A DNA stretch of 64,000 bases from Sphingomonas mucosissima (GCF_002197665.1 NZ_NBBJ01000003.1:434001-498000); one strand, 5' to 3'. Shown: positions 18,197-28,076, numbered from the stretch's first letter. Translations and numbers: made by a program. Notes: generated by a model not told the origin, from the letters alone.

Positions 18197-18261
18197 TCGT
18201 TGCGCGGTCGAACCAATCGTGGTTCGGCCGCGCTCCTTCTCACCCGATCGAAACGGACCTC

Positions 18262-19101
18262 ATGATGAGCACGATCACCACCCAGGACGGCACCGAAATT
18301 TTCTTCAAGGACTGGGGGCCGAAAGACGCCCAGCCGATCATGTTCCACCACGGCTGGCCGCTGTCGTCGGACGATTGGGACGCGCAGATGCTGTTCTTCC
18401 TGGAACAGGGCTTCCGCGTCGTCGCGCATGATCGCCGCGGCCACGGCCGCTCGGCACAGGTCGACCACGGCCATGACATGGCGACCTATGCCGCCGACGC
18501 CGCTGCGGTCGCCGCGCATCTCGATCTGCGCAATGCCGTCCACATCGGCCATTCGACGGGCGGCGGCGAAGTCGCGGCCTATGTCGCGCGTCACGGCATT
18601 CCCGAGGGCCGCGTCGCCAAGGCGGTGCTGGTCAGCGCGGTGCCGCCGATCATGGCGAAGACCGATCGTTACCCGGGCGGCCTGCCGATCGACGTGTTCG
18701 ACGGTCTGCGCAGCGCACTCGCGGCGAACCGCGCACAATTCTTCCACGATCTCCCCGCCGGGCCGTTCTACGGCTTCAACCGCGAGGGCGCCGACGTGAA
18801 GCCGGCGGTGATCGACAATTGGTGGCGCCAGGGCATGATGGGCAGCGCGCTCGCCCATTATCACGGCATCAAGGCCTTCTCGGAAACCGACCAGACCGAC
18901 GATCTAAAGGCGATCACCGTGCCGACGCTGATCCTGCACGGCGATGACGATCAGATCGTGCCCTACCAGAACGCCGGTGTCCTCTCGGCCGACATCGCGC
19001 CCAACGCGACGCTGAAGATCTACCCGGGCTTCTCGCACGGCATGCTGACGGTGAACGCTGACGTGCTCAACGCCGACCTGCTCGCTTTCATCCGCGGCTG
19101 A
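18262..19101 (+). CDS. Alpha/beta hydrolase, non-heme haloperoxidase-like
   Basis: A 279-residue enzyme with the complete triad: serine in HIGHSTGGGEVA, aspartate in LILHGDDDQIVPY, histidine in YPGFSHGML. HGWPLSSDDWDAQM and VVAHDRRGHGRS are characteristic of the cofactor-free chloroperoxidase/esterase branch. Natural function is generally ester or lactone hydrolysis rather than halogenation. Start: ATG 18262 or the adjoining ATG 18265. It lies 65 bases after the isochorismatase-like gene and 19 bases before the XapX gene, in one operon. No signal peptide, so cytoplasmic. Confidence 0.88.
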   Translation: MMSTITTQDGTEIFFKDWGPKDAQPIMFHHGWPLSSDDWDAQMLFFLEQGFRVVAHDRRGHGRSAQVDHGHDMATYAADAAAVAAHLDLRNAVHIGHSTGGGEVAAYVARHGIPEGRVAKAVLVSAVPPIMAKTDRYPGGLPIDVFDGLRSALAANRAQFFHDLPAGPFYGFNREGADVKPAVIDNWWRQGMMGSALAHYHGIKAFSETDQTDDLKAITVPTLILHGDDDQIVPYQNAGVLSADIAPNATLKIYPGFSHGMLTVNADVLNADLLAFIRG

Positions 19102-19120
19102 CGAACAGGGGAACGGCGCC

Positions 19121-19318
19121 ATGAAGCCTTACATTCTCTCACTCGGCGCCGGGCTGCTGATCGGCGTGATCTATAGCCTCATCGACGTCCGTTCCCCCGC
19201 CCCGCCGATCGTCGCACTGATCGGGCTCGCCGGCATCCTCGCCGGCGAGCAGATCGTGCCGCTCGCCAAGCGGCTCATCGACACCCCCGCGATCACCCGA
19301 TCGGAGCCAAGACCATGA
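19121..19318 (+). CDS. XapX-domain small membrane protein
   Basis: A 65-residue protein with two hydrophobic segments (YILSLGAGLLIGVIYSLI and PPIVALIGLAGILAGEQIV). The pattern LGAGLLIG..YSL..VRSPAPP.VALIGL.GIL.GEQ is that of the XapX/DUF1427 family, often found beside isochorismatase-like hydrolases and amidohydrolases, as here. GGGGAA lies upstream. The ATGA overlap with the next gene shows tight coupling. Function is unknown; a small membrane partner for transport or assembly is possible. Confidence 0.85.
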   Translation: MKPYILSLGAGLLIGVIYSLIDVRSPAPPIVALIGLAGILAGEQIVPLAKRLIDTPAITRSEPRP

Positions 19319-21246
19319 CCGATCTCACCCGCCGCGGCCTGCTCGCCGGTGCCGCCGGCACCGTCCTCGTTACTGCCACTGAAAGCCTCGCCATGCAGAC
19401 GCAGCCCGACCTCATCATCACCAATGCCAAGGTCACCACGCTCGATCGGTCCAACCCGGTCGCCCAGGCGGTCGCGATCCGCGACGGCAAGTTCCTCAGC
19501 GTCGGTAGCGAGGCCGAGGTTCGCGCCGCCACGCGTGGCAATCCGCAGGTGATCGACGCGCGCGGACGCCGCCTCATCCCCGGCCTGATCGACAGCCACA
19601 TCCACGTCATCCGCGGCGGGCTGAACTATAACATGGAGCTGCGCTGGGAGGGCGTGCCGAGCCTCGCCGACGCGATGGCGATGCTGAAGAAGCAGGCTGA
19701 AAACACCCCGCCCCCGCAATGGGTGCGCGTCGTCGGCGGCTTCACCGAGCATCAGTTCGCCGAGAAGCGCCTGCCGACGCTGGACGAGATCAACGCCGCC
19801 GCGCCCGACACGCCGGTGTTCATCCTCCACCTCTACGATCGCGCCCTGCTCAACGCCGCCGCGCTGCGTGCGGTGGGCTATACGAAGGACACGCCCAACC
19901 CGCCGGGCGGCGAGATCGTCCGCGATGCCGCCGGCAACCCGACCGGGCTGCTGCTCGCGCAACCCAACGCCACCATCCTCTATGCCACGCTCGCCAAGGG
20001 CCCGAAGCTGCCCGGGGATTACCAGCTCAACTCCACCCGCCACTTCATGCGCGAGCTGAACGGGCTGGGCGTCACCAGCGTGATCGACGCAGGCGGCGGC
20101 TACCAGAACTATCCCGACGATTATCAGATCATCGAGAAGCTGCATCAGGACGATCAGCTAACCGTGCGCATTGCCTACAACCTCTTCACGCAAAAGCCGA
20201 AGGAGGAGCTGAAGGACTTCGCCACCTGGTCGACCAAGGTGAAGCCGGGCGACGGCGACGACACCTATCGTCACAATGGCGCTGGCGAGATGCTGGTCTA
20301 TTCGGCCGCCGACTTCGAGGATTTCCGCGTCGAGCGGCCCGACATGCCGCCGTCGATGGAAGGTGACCTCGAACCCGTCATCCGCCTGCTCGCCGAACGC
20401 CGCTGGCCCTGGCGCCTCCACGCCACCTACGACCAGACGATCGGCCGCGCGCTCGACGTGTTCGAGAAGGTCAACCGGGACATCCCGCTCCAGGGCCTCA
20501 ACTGGTTCTTCGACCACGCCGAGACGATCAGCCACCGCAATATCGATCGCATCGCCGCGCTCGGCGGCGGCATCGCCGTGCAGCACCGCATGGCGTTCCA
20601 GGGCGAATATTTTGTCGAGCGCTACGGCGCCCGAGCGGCCGAGGCGACCCCGCCGATCCGCCGCATGATGGAGGCGGGCGTTCCCGTCGGCGCCGGCACC
20701 GATGCGACCCGCGTGGCGAGCTACAACCCCTGGGTATCGCTGTCGTGGCTCGTCACCGGCAAGACGGTCGGCGGCCTGTCGCTCTATCCGGTGCGCAACC
20801 GCATCGATCGCGAGACCGCGCTGCGTCTGTGGACCGAACGCAACACTTGGTTCTCCAACGAGGTAGGCAAGAAGGGCCAGATCAAGGCGGGCCAACTCGC
20901 CGATCTGGCGCTGCTGTCCGAGGACTATTTCTCGGTTTCCGAAAGCGAAATCGCGCACCTGCGTTCGGTTTTGACGCTGCTCGGCGGCAAGGTGGTGCAC
21001 GGGGAGGGCGATTACAGCGCGATCGCGCCCGAATTACCCCGTGCCATGCCCGACTGGTCCCCGGTTGCTACATTCGGCGGCCACTATAGGACAGAAACTG
21101 CCCAGAAGCTCGCCGCCGCCTGCGGCTGCGCCTCGGCCTGCAACGTCCACGGCCACGACCATGCCGGCGCACTGGGCGCCAACGTGCCCGCGGCGGACGT
21201 CCAGAGCTTCTGGGGTGCGTTCGGCTGCGGCTGCTGGGCGGTCTGA
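19315..21246 (+). CDS. Tat-exported amidohydrolase (YtcJ-like) with cysteine-rich tail
   Basis: A 643-residue metal-dependent hydrolase. The N-terminus has a twin-arginine signal (LTRRGLLAGAAGTVLVTATESLA), so the folded enzyme goes to the periplasm. Metal-site motifs are LIPGLIDSHIHVIRGG, HATYDQT, FFDHAETI and GAGTDATR. The length fits the YtcJ group of N-substituted formamide deformylase-like enzymes. The last 40 residues form an unusual tail with five cysteines and several histidines (CGCASAC, NVHGHDHAG, FGCGCWAV), perhaps a second metal site. It overlaps the XapX gene by four bases and is followed after 3 bases by DoxX. Confidence 0.88.
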   Translation: MTDLTRRGLLAGAAGTVLVTATESLAMQTQPDLIITNAKVTTLDRSNPVAQAVAIRDGKFLSVGSEAEVRAATRGNPQVIDARGRRLIPGLIDSHIHVIRGGLNYNMELRWEGVPSLADAMAMLKKQAENTPPPQWVRVVGGFTEHQFAEKRLPTLDEINAAAPDTPVFILHLYDRALLNAAALRAVGYTKDTPNPPGGEIVRDAAGNPTGLLLAQPNATILYATLAKGPKLPGDYQLNSTRHFMRELNGLGVTSVIDAGGGYQNYPDDYQIIEKLHQDDQLTVRIAYNLFTQKPKEELKDFATWSTKVKPGDGDDTYRHNGAGEMLVYSAADFEDFRVERPDMPPSMEGDLEPVIRLLAERRWPWRLHATYDQTIGRALDVFEKVNRDIPLQGLNWFFDHAETISHRNIDRIAALGGGIAVQHRMAFQGEYFVERYGARAAEATPPIRRMMEAGVPVGAGTDATRVASYNPWVSLSWLVTGKTVGGLSLYPVRNRIDRETALRLWTERNTWFSNEVGKKGQIKAGQLADLALLSEDYFSVSESEIAHLRSVLTLLGGKVVHGEGDYSAIAPELPRAMPDWSPVATFGGHYRTETAQKLAAACGCASACNVHGHDHAGALGANVPAADVQSFWGAFGCGCWAV

Positions 21247-21249
21247 GCG

Positions 21250-21657
21250 ATGGCACCTGCAACCTTTGCGAGCTTGCTCGCCAACCGCCGCGTGACCATC
21301 GCTGCGACGATCCTGCTCACCTTGCCCTATTGGGCCAGCGGCATCGCCAAGCTTGCCGACCGGAACGGCGCGATGGCGGAGGCCGAGTATTTCGGCCTCC
21401 ATCCTGCCAGCGCGATTGCTGCACTCACCATCCTCGTCCAACTCGGCGGATCGCTGCTGGTGATCATGGGGCGCCAAGCCTGGCTGGGCGCCGGCGCGCT
21501 CGGGGTCTTCACTGCCGCTGCTACGCTGATCGCGCACCCCTTCTGGACCGTCGCCGATCCGATCGCGCGCTTCCACGAACGCAACACCTTTCTTGAACAT
21601 GCCGGGCTGGTCGGGGGGCTGATGCTCGCTGCGATCGTGCGGGAGAAGACACGATGA
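21250..21657 (+). CDS. DoxX-family membrane protein
   Basis: A 135-residue protein with four hydrophobic segments. The start of helix 1 with LPYWASGIAKLAD and the helix-2/3 region (LVQLGGSLLVIMG; GAGALGVFTAAATLIAHPFW) match the DoxX family. DoxX proteins are thought to support membrane redox or oxidoreductase complexes, but no direct function is known. It begins 3 bases after the amidohydrolase stop and overlaps the MFS start as ATGA, so it belongs firmly to the operon. Confidence 0.85.
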   Translation: MAPATFASLLANRRVTIAATILLTLPYWASGIAKLADRNGAMAEAEYFGLHPASAIAALTILVQLGGSLLVIMGRQAWLGAGALGVFTAAATLIAHPFWTVADPIARFHERNTFLEHAGLVGGLMLAAIVREKTR

Positions 21658-23225
21658 CCGACGTTACGGAAAAGCCGCTCTCCAGCCCCGTCTTCCGCGC
21701 GCTCTGGATCGCCACCATCGTCTCCAACATCGGCACCTGGATGCACGATGTCGGCGCTGGTTGGCTGATGACCTCGCTCTCCGCCAACCCGCTGATGGTG
21801 GCGCTGGTGCAGGCGGCGACCACCCTGCCGATGTTCCTTCTCGCGCTCCCCGCCGGCGCACTGGCCGACATCGTCGATCGCCGTAAGCTGCTGATCGGCG
21901 CGCAATTGTTCAGCCTTATCGCCACCGCCCTGCTCGCGCTCGCTACCTTCGGCGGGATCACCACCGCGCCGCTGCTGCTCGCGCTCACCGCCGCGATCGC
22001 GGTCGGCGCTGCCCTGTCCGCGCCTACCTTCCAGGCGATCGTTCCCGAACTGGTGCCCGGCAAGGCGCTGCAACAGGCGGTCGCGCTCAACAGCCTGGGT
22101 GTCAACATCGCCCGCGCGATCGGCCCGGCTTTGGGCGGCGTTATCATCGCCGCCGCCGGCACCGGCGCGGTCTTCGCCTTGAACGCCGTCTCGGTGCTCG
22201 GTGTCGTCGCCGTGATCGCCCGCTGGCGCCGGGACGTGCAGCAGCGCCACCTGCCCGCCGAGCATTTCGTCGGCGCGATGCGCGCCGGGATGCGCTACGC
22301 CCTCAGCGCGCCCGAGCTGAAGACGGTGCTGATCCGCTCGGTTGGCTTCTTCCTGTTCGCCAGCGCCTTGTGGGCGCTGCTGCCGATCGTCGCGCGGCGC
22401 GATCTCGGCCTCGGCCCGGCGGGTTATGGCGGCCTGCTCACCTTCATGGGCCTCGGCGCGATTGCTGGCGCGATGCTGATGCCGAGGCTGCGCGGCAAGC
22501 TCGGCGCGAACCGCACCACAATCGCCGCCTCCCTACTACTTGCAGCGGCGATGATCGGCCTGTCGCTGTCGCACAGCTTCGTCGCCGCCGCCGCTTCGCT
22601 CGGCGCGGGCGGCTTCGCCTGGATTACAATGATGGCGATGCTCAACGGTGGGGCGCAGGCCAGTTCGCCCGGCTGGGTCAAGGCGCGCGCGCTCGCCATC
22701 TACCTACTCGTCTTTCAGGGGTCGATGACCGCCGGCTCCACCCTGTGGGGCGCGATCGCCGGGCGGATCGGGGTACCCTCGACGCTGCTCCTCGCCGCGC
22801 TGCTGCTGTCCGCCGTCACGCTGCTGCTCGCCTGGCGCCGCCCGCTCGACGGCATGGCGAAGCTCGATCTCGCCCCCTCGCTCCATTGGCCCGCGCCGAT
22901 GATCGACAACGAGGTGGAGCATGATCGCGGCCCGGTGCTGGTGACGATCGAATATCGCGTCGACCCCGCCCGCGTCCCCGCGTTCTTCGCCGCGATGCAG
23001 GACATGCGCCGCATCCGCCGCCGGGACGGCGCGATCCACTGGGGGCTGTACGAGGATGTCGCCGCGCCGGGCCTCGTCATTGAGACGTTCACCGTGGAAA
23101 GCTGGCTCGAACACCTGCGCCAGCACGACCGCGTCACCAACGCCGATCGGGTGCAGCAGGATGCGTTGCGTGCCTTCCAACGCGATGGCACGCCTCCCCT
23201 TGTCCGCCATCTGATCGCTCAATGA
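21654..23225 (+). CDS. MFS_3-type exporter with C-terminal monooxygenase-like domain
   Basis: A 523-residue protein. Residues 1-400 form an MFS body of the enterobactin-exporter-like MFS_3 group: FRALWIATIVSNIGTWMHDVGAGWLM near the start, LADIVDRRKLL between helices 2 and 3. The last 115 residues (VLVTIEYRVDPARVPAFFAAMQDM...WGLYEDVAAPGLVIETF) resemble the ferredoxin-like ABM/monooxygenase fold often fused to this group. Its role in the operon may be to move the substrate or product of the hydrolases. Both ends overlap neighbours by ATGA. Confidence 0.87.
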   Translation: MTDVTEKPLSSPVFRALWIATIVSNIGTWMHDVGAGWLMTSLSANPLMVALVQAATTLPMFLLALPAGALADIVDRRKLLIGAQLFSLIATALLALATFGGITTAPLLLALTAAIAVGAALSAPTFQAIVPELVPGKALQQAVALNSLGVNIARAIGPALGGVIIAAAGTGAVFALNAVSVLGVVAVIARWRRDVQQRHLPAEHFVGAMRAGMRYALSAPELKTVLIRSVGFFLFASALWALLPIVARRDLGLGPAGYGGLLTFMGLGAIAGAMLMPRLRGKLGANRTTIAASLLLAAAMIGLSLSHSFVAAAASLGAGGFAWITMMAMLNGGAQASSPGWVKARALAIYLLVFQGSMTAGSTLWGAIAGRIGVPSTLLLAALLLSAVTLLLAWRRPLDGMAKLDLAPSLHWPAPMIDNEVEHDRGPVLVTIEYRVDPARVPAFFAAMQDMRRIRRRDGAIHWGLYEDVAAPGLVIETFTVESWLEHLRQHDRVTNADRVQQDALRAFQRDGTPPLVRHLIAQ

Positions 23226-24591
23226 TCCGCGCGCTGATCCTCGCCGCACTGCTCGGCCTGCCGCTCCCCGCGGCCGGGCAGATCGAGCGAACCAACCTTC
23301 GCTATGACGAGGATTGGTCCCACTTCGCGGCGCGCCCAATCGCGACGCGCAATGGTGGGCTCGACTGAAAAACAAGCCGGTCGACCCTGATGGCATCGTT
23401 AGCGTCACCTTGGGGGCCGAAGCCCGCGCTCGTTATGAAGGGTTTGACAGCAACAATTGGGGTCAGGCGCCGGCCCCAGACGACGGCTATCTCTGGCTCC
23501 GCTTTCTTCCGCTCGTCGACGTTCACGCCGGCCCGGTCCGCGCCTTTGTTCAGGGGATCGCCGGCTATGCAAGCGGCGTCGGCGCAGGCGCGGGACCGGC
23601 CGATGAGACCGGGATTGATCTGCTCCAAGGTTTCGCCGACCTCCAGCTGCCGCTCGGCGATCGCGGCAACGTCACACTGCGCGGTGGTCGGGAGCTGATC
23701 GCGCTCGGCTCGGAGCGGCTGGTGGGGTCACGCTATGGCCCCAACATTCCCCAGCCATTCGACGGAGCGCGGTTGATGGTCACACACGGCGGTGCGCAGG
23801 TTCAGGGGTTCCTCATGCGGCCGGTCGCGACCGGGCCGGGCAATCTCGACGATCGCAGCTCGCGAACACGCCGGCTCGGCGGCCTATATGCCACATTGTC
23901 GCTCGGGACAGGGAACAGCGTCGATATTTACTGGCTGCGCTATAGCGATGATGCCGCGCACTACCGGGACGCACAGGTCGGGGAGCGACGCGACACCTAT
24001 GGCGTGCGGCTGTTCGGAACACGCACTGGCCTCAGATGGAATTGGGAAGCGATGCTCCAGCGCGGCCGGTTCGGTACGGCGGATATCCACGCCTGGTCGA
24101 TCGCAACCGAAACCAGCTATTCCTTCGCCAAGGCCCCGCTCGCACCTCGTCTGCGACTGCGCGCTAATATCGCGAGCGGCGACCGCGATCCGAACGACCG
24201 CAGACTTGGCACGTTCAACGCACTGTTCCCCAAGGGCAAGTATTTCGGCGAGCTCTCCCCAATCGGGCCGCGCAACATCGCAAACCTGCATCCCAGCATC
24301 GATGTCGATCTGGGCCGCGGCGTGACGGCCGAGCTTGCCGGTGTGGCCTATTGGCGAGCGAGCCAAGGAGACGGCATCTATGACGTGCCCGGCCAGCAGA
24401 TCCGCCCGACCGGCGATAGCGACGCTCGCCACATCGGCAATCAGGTGGAAGTCTTGGTCGGCTGGCAGGCTAACACGATCCTGTCTTTTTCTGTGTCGGC
24501 CTCTTTGTTTGCGCCGGGCGAGTTCGTGCGCGAAACCGGGCCGGCGCGCCCGATCCACATGCTAGGCGCAGAGGCGATGCTGCGCTTTTAA
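23222..24591 (+). pseudogene. Alginate-export-family outer-membrane protein with a -1 frameshift
   Basis: The gene starts at ATG 23222, overlapping the MFS stop as ATGA, with a signal peptide (MIRALILAALLGLPLPAAG) and IERTNLRYDEDWSHFAAR. That frame hits TGA at codon 49. The rest of the protein continues one frame over: PNRDAQWWARLKNKP, then a 400-residue beta-barrel ending LGAEAMLRF. Adding one C in the CCC at 23335-23337 joins both parts into a protein of about 456 residues with the RYDEDWS start usual for this family. It is either a real mutation, a phase-variable tract (though short) or a sequencing error. Family role: outer-membrane export or diffusion channel. Confidence 0.75.
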
Positions 24592-25111
24592 CAATCAAGA
24601 AGCGAAGATTGTCCGGCCGTAAGCTCCCTTTGAATGCGGCAGAATAAGCGTCCGCTCTGGGCGAAAGCAGATGTCCGCCGTTCTCAGTTCGTGTCGCGAG
24701 CGTGGCTTAGGTCATAATCGTGTTCAGGGCGGCAGCGGGACGATCTAGGTCCAGCCCAGGACTTCCGTCGACAATTCTTTGTATTCGTAGACAAAGGCAT
24801 CCCTCGGTCTTCTTCGACGTGCGCGAGGTCAGCCCAGCGGTAATTGCGAAGCTTGCGGCCGATGGAAAGCCGGTGCCGGTCGATCGCTCGCTCGCTACCA
24901 TTCTCGCTTGAGGCGACTTGCTGCGCAACGCACCAGCGCGCACTGGAATGGCAACAATCGTTTCGGCTCCGTCGAAGTCACCTACAGCTTCCGAGCGACC
25001 TACCCCCCGTCTGCTGGCTCGCGCTCGCGCCGACCAGCCGCGCACTTCGCGTTCTATAATGATGGAGATCTTCACGCACCGCATGGCTGCTCCGTCAAAG
25101 GCAAGTTCACC
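24592..25111. other. Intergenic with possible decayed coding sequence
   Basis: About 520 bases between the porin and the chemoreceptor. Short open frames occur (for example SVFFDVREVSPAVIAKLAADGKPVPVDRS near 24810-24900) but none has a ribosome site or a recognisable family. An AAAGCAGATGTCCGCC element, related to the dispersed one, lies at 24663-24680. Confidence 0.4.
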
Positions 25112-26989
25112 GTGGCCCACATTCTCGCCCGCACAAAGATTTCAACCAAGGTCATCGGACTTCTTTTGTCACTTGGAGCCGTCGTGCTCGGGGTCGCTCT
25201 GCTTGGGTCTCGATCGCTCGACAGCGTCAACCAACAATATTCCGTGCTGGTTGAGTCCAAGCTTCCGGCGACGACGAAGTTCGCGCGCATCAACCGGCGT
25301 ACGACGCAGATGGTCTACGAGGGCTATCAAGCTATGGTTTACCCGGCCGGCTCGGTTGAGGGCAAGAAAAGCGTTGAAGCTGAGCAAGAAGCGTTCGAAA
25401 GTGCGGAGGAACTGCTTCGCGCGATCAAAAAGATCGACCCTGCTTCTATCGAGACCGTTGGCCATATCGAGGAGCAGGTCGCAACGATCCACGCAGGAGC
25501 GGCACGTGCTATTCAACTCGGCAACGCCGGCCAGAACGAGGCTGCTCGCGCACTACTCGCGGATCTCGATGTGAAGCTAGAGGAGATCTCGTCAACGCTG
25601 TCGAAGGCGAACGATCTGCGCATCAAGGAGGGCGAGGAACTATCCGTCGAACTGACCGCACGAACCAGCTCGGCCTCGACGATGATGCTGGTGGTGAGCG
25701 CGATCGGCATCGCCCTTGGCATTGGTGCCGGGCTCATCGTTTCGCGTGTCGGCATAACTGGACCCTTGGCCCGCTTGCAGGACGCGATGGGCACGCTTGC
25801 CGCCGGGAACAATGATCTTGAGATCCCCGGCGCCGATCGAGGCGACGAGGTTGGAACGATGGCCAAGGCCGTTCTGGTCTTCCGTGACGCAGCGAAGGCG
25901 CAGGAACTTGCTCAGGCTGACAAGGCTCGCGCAGACGCGGAGCAGAGGTTCGTCGTCGACGCCCTGGAGCATGGCTTGGGCAAACTGGCGCAAGGTGACC
26001 TGACGGCTGATATCCGAGACGAATTCTCGCCGTCCTATGTTTCCGTGAAGTCTAACTTCAACGACGCGCTGGCTTCGCTTCGCGAGTTGATCGGATCAGT
26101 CGCGGAGAGCACTGCCACCATTCGTACCGGATCAGGCGAGATCGCCCAGGCGTCTGAGGACTTGGCGCGCCGCACCGAGGCTAATGCCGCCAGCTTGGAG
26201 CAAACCTCCGCTGCCGTGACCCAGATGGACGATCGCCTGAAGACGACCGCCCATGCCGCCGGCCGTACCGTAGAGCGTGCGGATGGAGCGATTGCGAGCG
26301 TCAATGGCGGCCGCGCGATCGCCGATGAAGCAATGCAGGCCATGTCTCGAGTGAGCGAGAGTGCGAAGGGCATTGATGGCGTTATCGAAGGCCTCGACAA
26401 GATCGCTTTCCAGACGCGGGTGCTGGCCATGAATGCTGCAGTGGAAGCCGGACGTGCCGGAGAGGCGGGTCGTGGCTTCGCGGTGGTTGCTGACCTTGTT
26501 TCTGCCCTTGCAATGCGGGCAGAAGAGGAGGCGGGCCGCGCCCGTGATCAGCTGACGGCTACTCAGACCGACATCGTTGCAGCGGTTGACATGGTGCAGA
26601 AGGTCGACTCGGCGCTAAGTGATATCTCGGGCGACGTTACTGAGGTGCACACGCTCTTGGCCCAGATGGCACATGACAATCAGGTGCAGTCAACTGCTAT
26701 ATCAGAGATCTCCGTAGCAATCGGGACGATGGATCAATCAACGCAGCAGAACGCTGCGATGGTGGAAGAGACGTCGGCTGCAGCGCGCAACCTCTCGGGC
26801 GAAGTTGCCACTCTGAGCGAGCAGGCGTCCAAGTTCAATGTCGGCCCCGGCGGCAGGGCTGCTCCCGTACGGTCGACGCTAGCTCCTTTCCAGATTGCGG
26901 AACCGAGCAGCTATCTTTCGCCGGTGAAGGCGCTAGCCATCGGCGCGCCGACAAAGGGTGAGGCTTCGGACGATTGGGCCTCGTCCTAA
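25112..26989 (+). CDS. Methyl-accepting chemotaxis protein (chemoreceptor)
   Basis: About 625 residues from GTG 25112; the open frame extends upstream, so the start is uncertain. Helix 1 (VIGLLLSLGAVVLGVALLGS) and helix 2 (STMMLVVSAIGIALGIGAGLIV) enclose a four-helix-bundle sensor domain of about 165 residues. Two HAMP-like units follow (GPLARLQDAMGTLAAGNNDLEI; LEHGLGKLAQGDLTADI), then the signalling coiled coil. The CheA/CheW contact tip reads KIAFQTRVLAMNAAVEAGRA and FAVVADLVSALAMRAEEE, where most receptors have QTNLLALNAAVEAARA and EVRSLA.RS. It shares this with the second receptor at 41358. No che or flagellar genes are nearby. Confidence 0.9.
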   Translation: MAHILARTKISTKVIGLLLSLGAVVLGVALLGSRSLDSVNQQYSVLVESKLPATTKFARINRRTTQMVYEGYQAMVYPAGSVEGKKSVEAEQEAFESAEELLRAIKKIDPASIETVGHIEEQVATIHAGAARAIQLGNAGQNEAARALLADLDVKLEEISSTLSKANDLRIKEGEELSVELTARTSSASTMMLVVSAIGIALGIGAGLIVSRVGITGPLARLQDAMGTLAAGNNDLEIPGADRGDEVGTMAKAVLVFRDAAKAQELAQADKARADAEQRFVVDALEHGLGKLAQGDLTADIRDEFSPSYVSVKSNFNDALASLRELIGSVAESTATIRTGSGEIAQASEDLARRTEANAASLEQTSAAVTQMDDRLKTTAHAAGRTVERADGAIASVNGGRAIADEAMQAMSRVSESAKGIDGVIEGLDKIAFQTRVLAMNAAVEAGRAGEAGRGFAVVADLVSALAMRAEEEAGRARDQLTATQTDIVAAVDMVQKVDSALSDISGDVTEVHTLLAQMAHDNQVQSTAISEISVAIGTMDQSTQQNAAMVEETSAAARNLSGEVATLSEQASKFNVGPGGRAAPVRSTLAPFQIAEPSSYLSPVKALAIGAPTKGEASDDWASS

Positions 26990-27899
26990 CCGCGAATGCT
27001 ACTTTAGGGAGGCGCCGAGGCTTATCGTCGCGGCGCCTCAGCCATTGCGCAATCCAGATTTGATCCGTCTTTTGAAGCCGCTAAACAGGACACAGCTGCA
27101 GTTGCGGAACACGTCTAAGGCAACTTGGTCGCTAACCTCTGACGAACATCAAAGACATAGCTGTTTTAGCGCGCAGCGAGAGGGAGTTCGTTGTGCCGAT
27201 CGCTGCAACCAATCTTCTCGATACGGGGACGGACACGCGATCGCCTTGGCTCCCGGGCAGCATATAACAAGCCGCTTTCTCCTTCCCCGAAATAGAACCT
27301 TAGGTGCCCGCTCGCCGGCGCTTGAACACGAGCAGGCACAAGGCCCGGACTCCGCCCAGATGTTCTGATCCGTGTGGCCAAACCTTCGCCCGCACAGCGA
27401 TCGGAAGCGCGTGAGAACGTCCTCCGCCACGCAAGTCACGGCGATTCACCGCGTCCGCGGCACACTGCCGCGTTGTAGGCCAGCCCAGTACCTTCGTCCC
27501 GGCTTTCTTCGCCCAGTCCACGAGGGGCGGTCGTTGGCCGCTCCCGGTGCTTCATGCCTGCGGAGTTTCGCCCCCGGGGCAAGCAGGCACGCCGGTTCAA
27601 ATTCGATGATCGTTCTACTTTGTGTCCGTCAGCGCGACAGGGAGAGTGGCTGAGCGACCATTTCCTCATGCTTTCAGGCCGTCCGGTTCGCCGCAACGGC
27701 GGAGAGCGTCGCTCAAGGCACACTCTTCTTACGAGGCTTCCTCTACGGGCGGACACGCCCCTCGCTACCGCTGAAGCCACAAAGCATTTTTTGCGCGTCT
27801 ATGTCTCCGGATAGAACAGCCTCCCTCAAAAGGGGGATGATCGATTGTACATAATGGTTTACACAACCTTAATGAGAGAGTGGGACTCGGGGCGGGGCA
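26990..27899. other. Intergenic, about 900 bases without a supported gene
   Basis: All six frames contain only short, motif-free ORFs. A GGAGAGTGGCTGAGCGAC stretch near 27640 recalls the 5' end of a serine tRNA but has no matching acceptor arm or T loop. TTGTAC...TTAATG near 27845-27875 could be a weak promoter for the small gene at 27900. Confidence 0.45.
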
Positions 27900-28076
27900 A
27901 TGTCGACTTTGATAACGCTGATGATTGCTGCAGCTTGCGCCTGCTTCCTCACAGTTAGGTTGATCAACGCGCAGCGAGCACGGGCGCGGCGCCTTGCAAG
28001 GCGCGATCGGTGGGCGGCAGAAGCTCGCGAAAACATGCTGCGAGCCGGTATCTTTACCTCGCACACTATTCAGTAG
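27900..28076 (+). CDS. Small single-span membrane protein
   Basis: A 58-codon frame: ATG 27900 with GGGGCGGGG just upstream, stop TAG at 28074-28076. One hydrophobic helix at the start (MSTLITLMIAAACACFLTV) is followed by a strongly basic stretch (RARARRLARRDRW) and an amphipathic tail, a topology with the tail in the cytoplasm by the positive-inside rule. The family is not recognised. Support comes from the ribosome site, the ordered hydrophobic/basic layout and the lack of any competing frame. Could be a small regulator of a membrane complex. Confidence 0.45.
   Translation: MSTLITLMIAAACACFLTVRLINAQRARARRLARRDRWAAEARENMLRAGIFTSHTIQ

Noticed and set aside
19171..20145. 324-codon minus-strand open frame
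   Set aside because: Shadow of the amidohydrolase and XapX genes, both of which have family motifs and ATGA coupling.
27638..27730. tRNA-Ser-like start GGAGAGTGGCTGAGCGAC
   Set aside because: No complementary acceptor 3' strand, no T-loop GGTTCGA at the right distance, and no anticodon arm; chance similarity.
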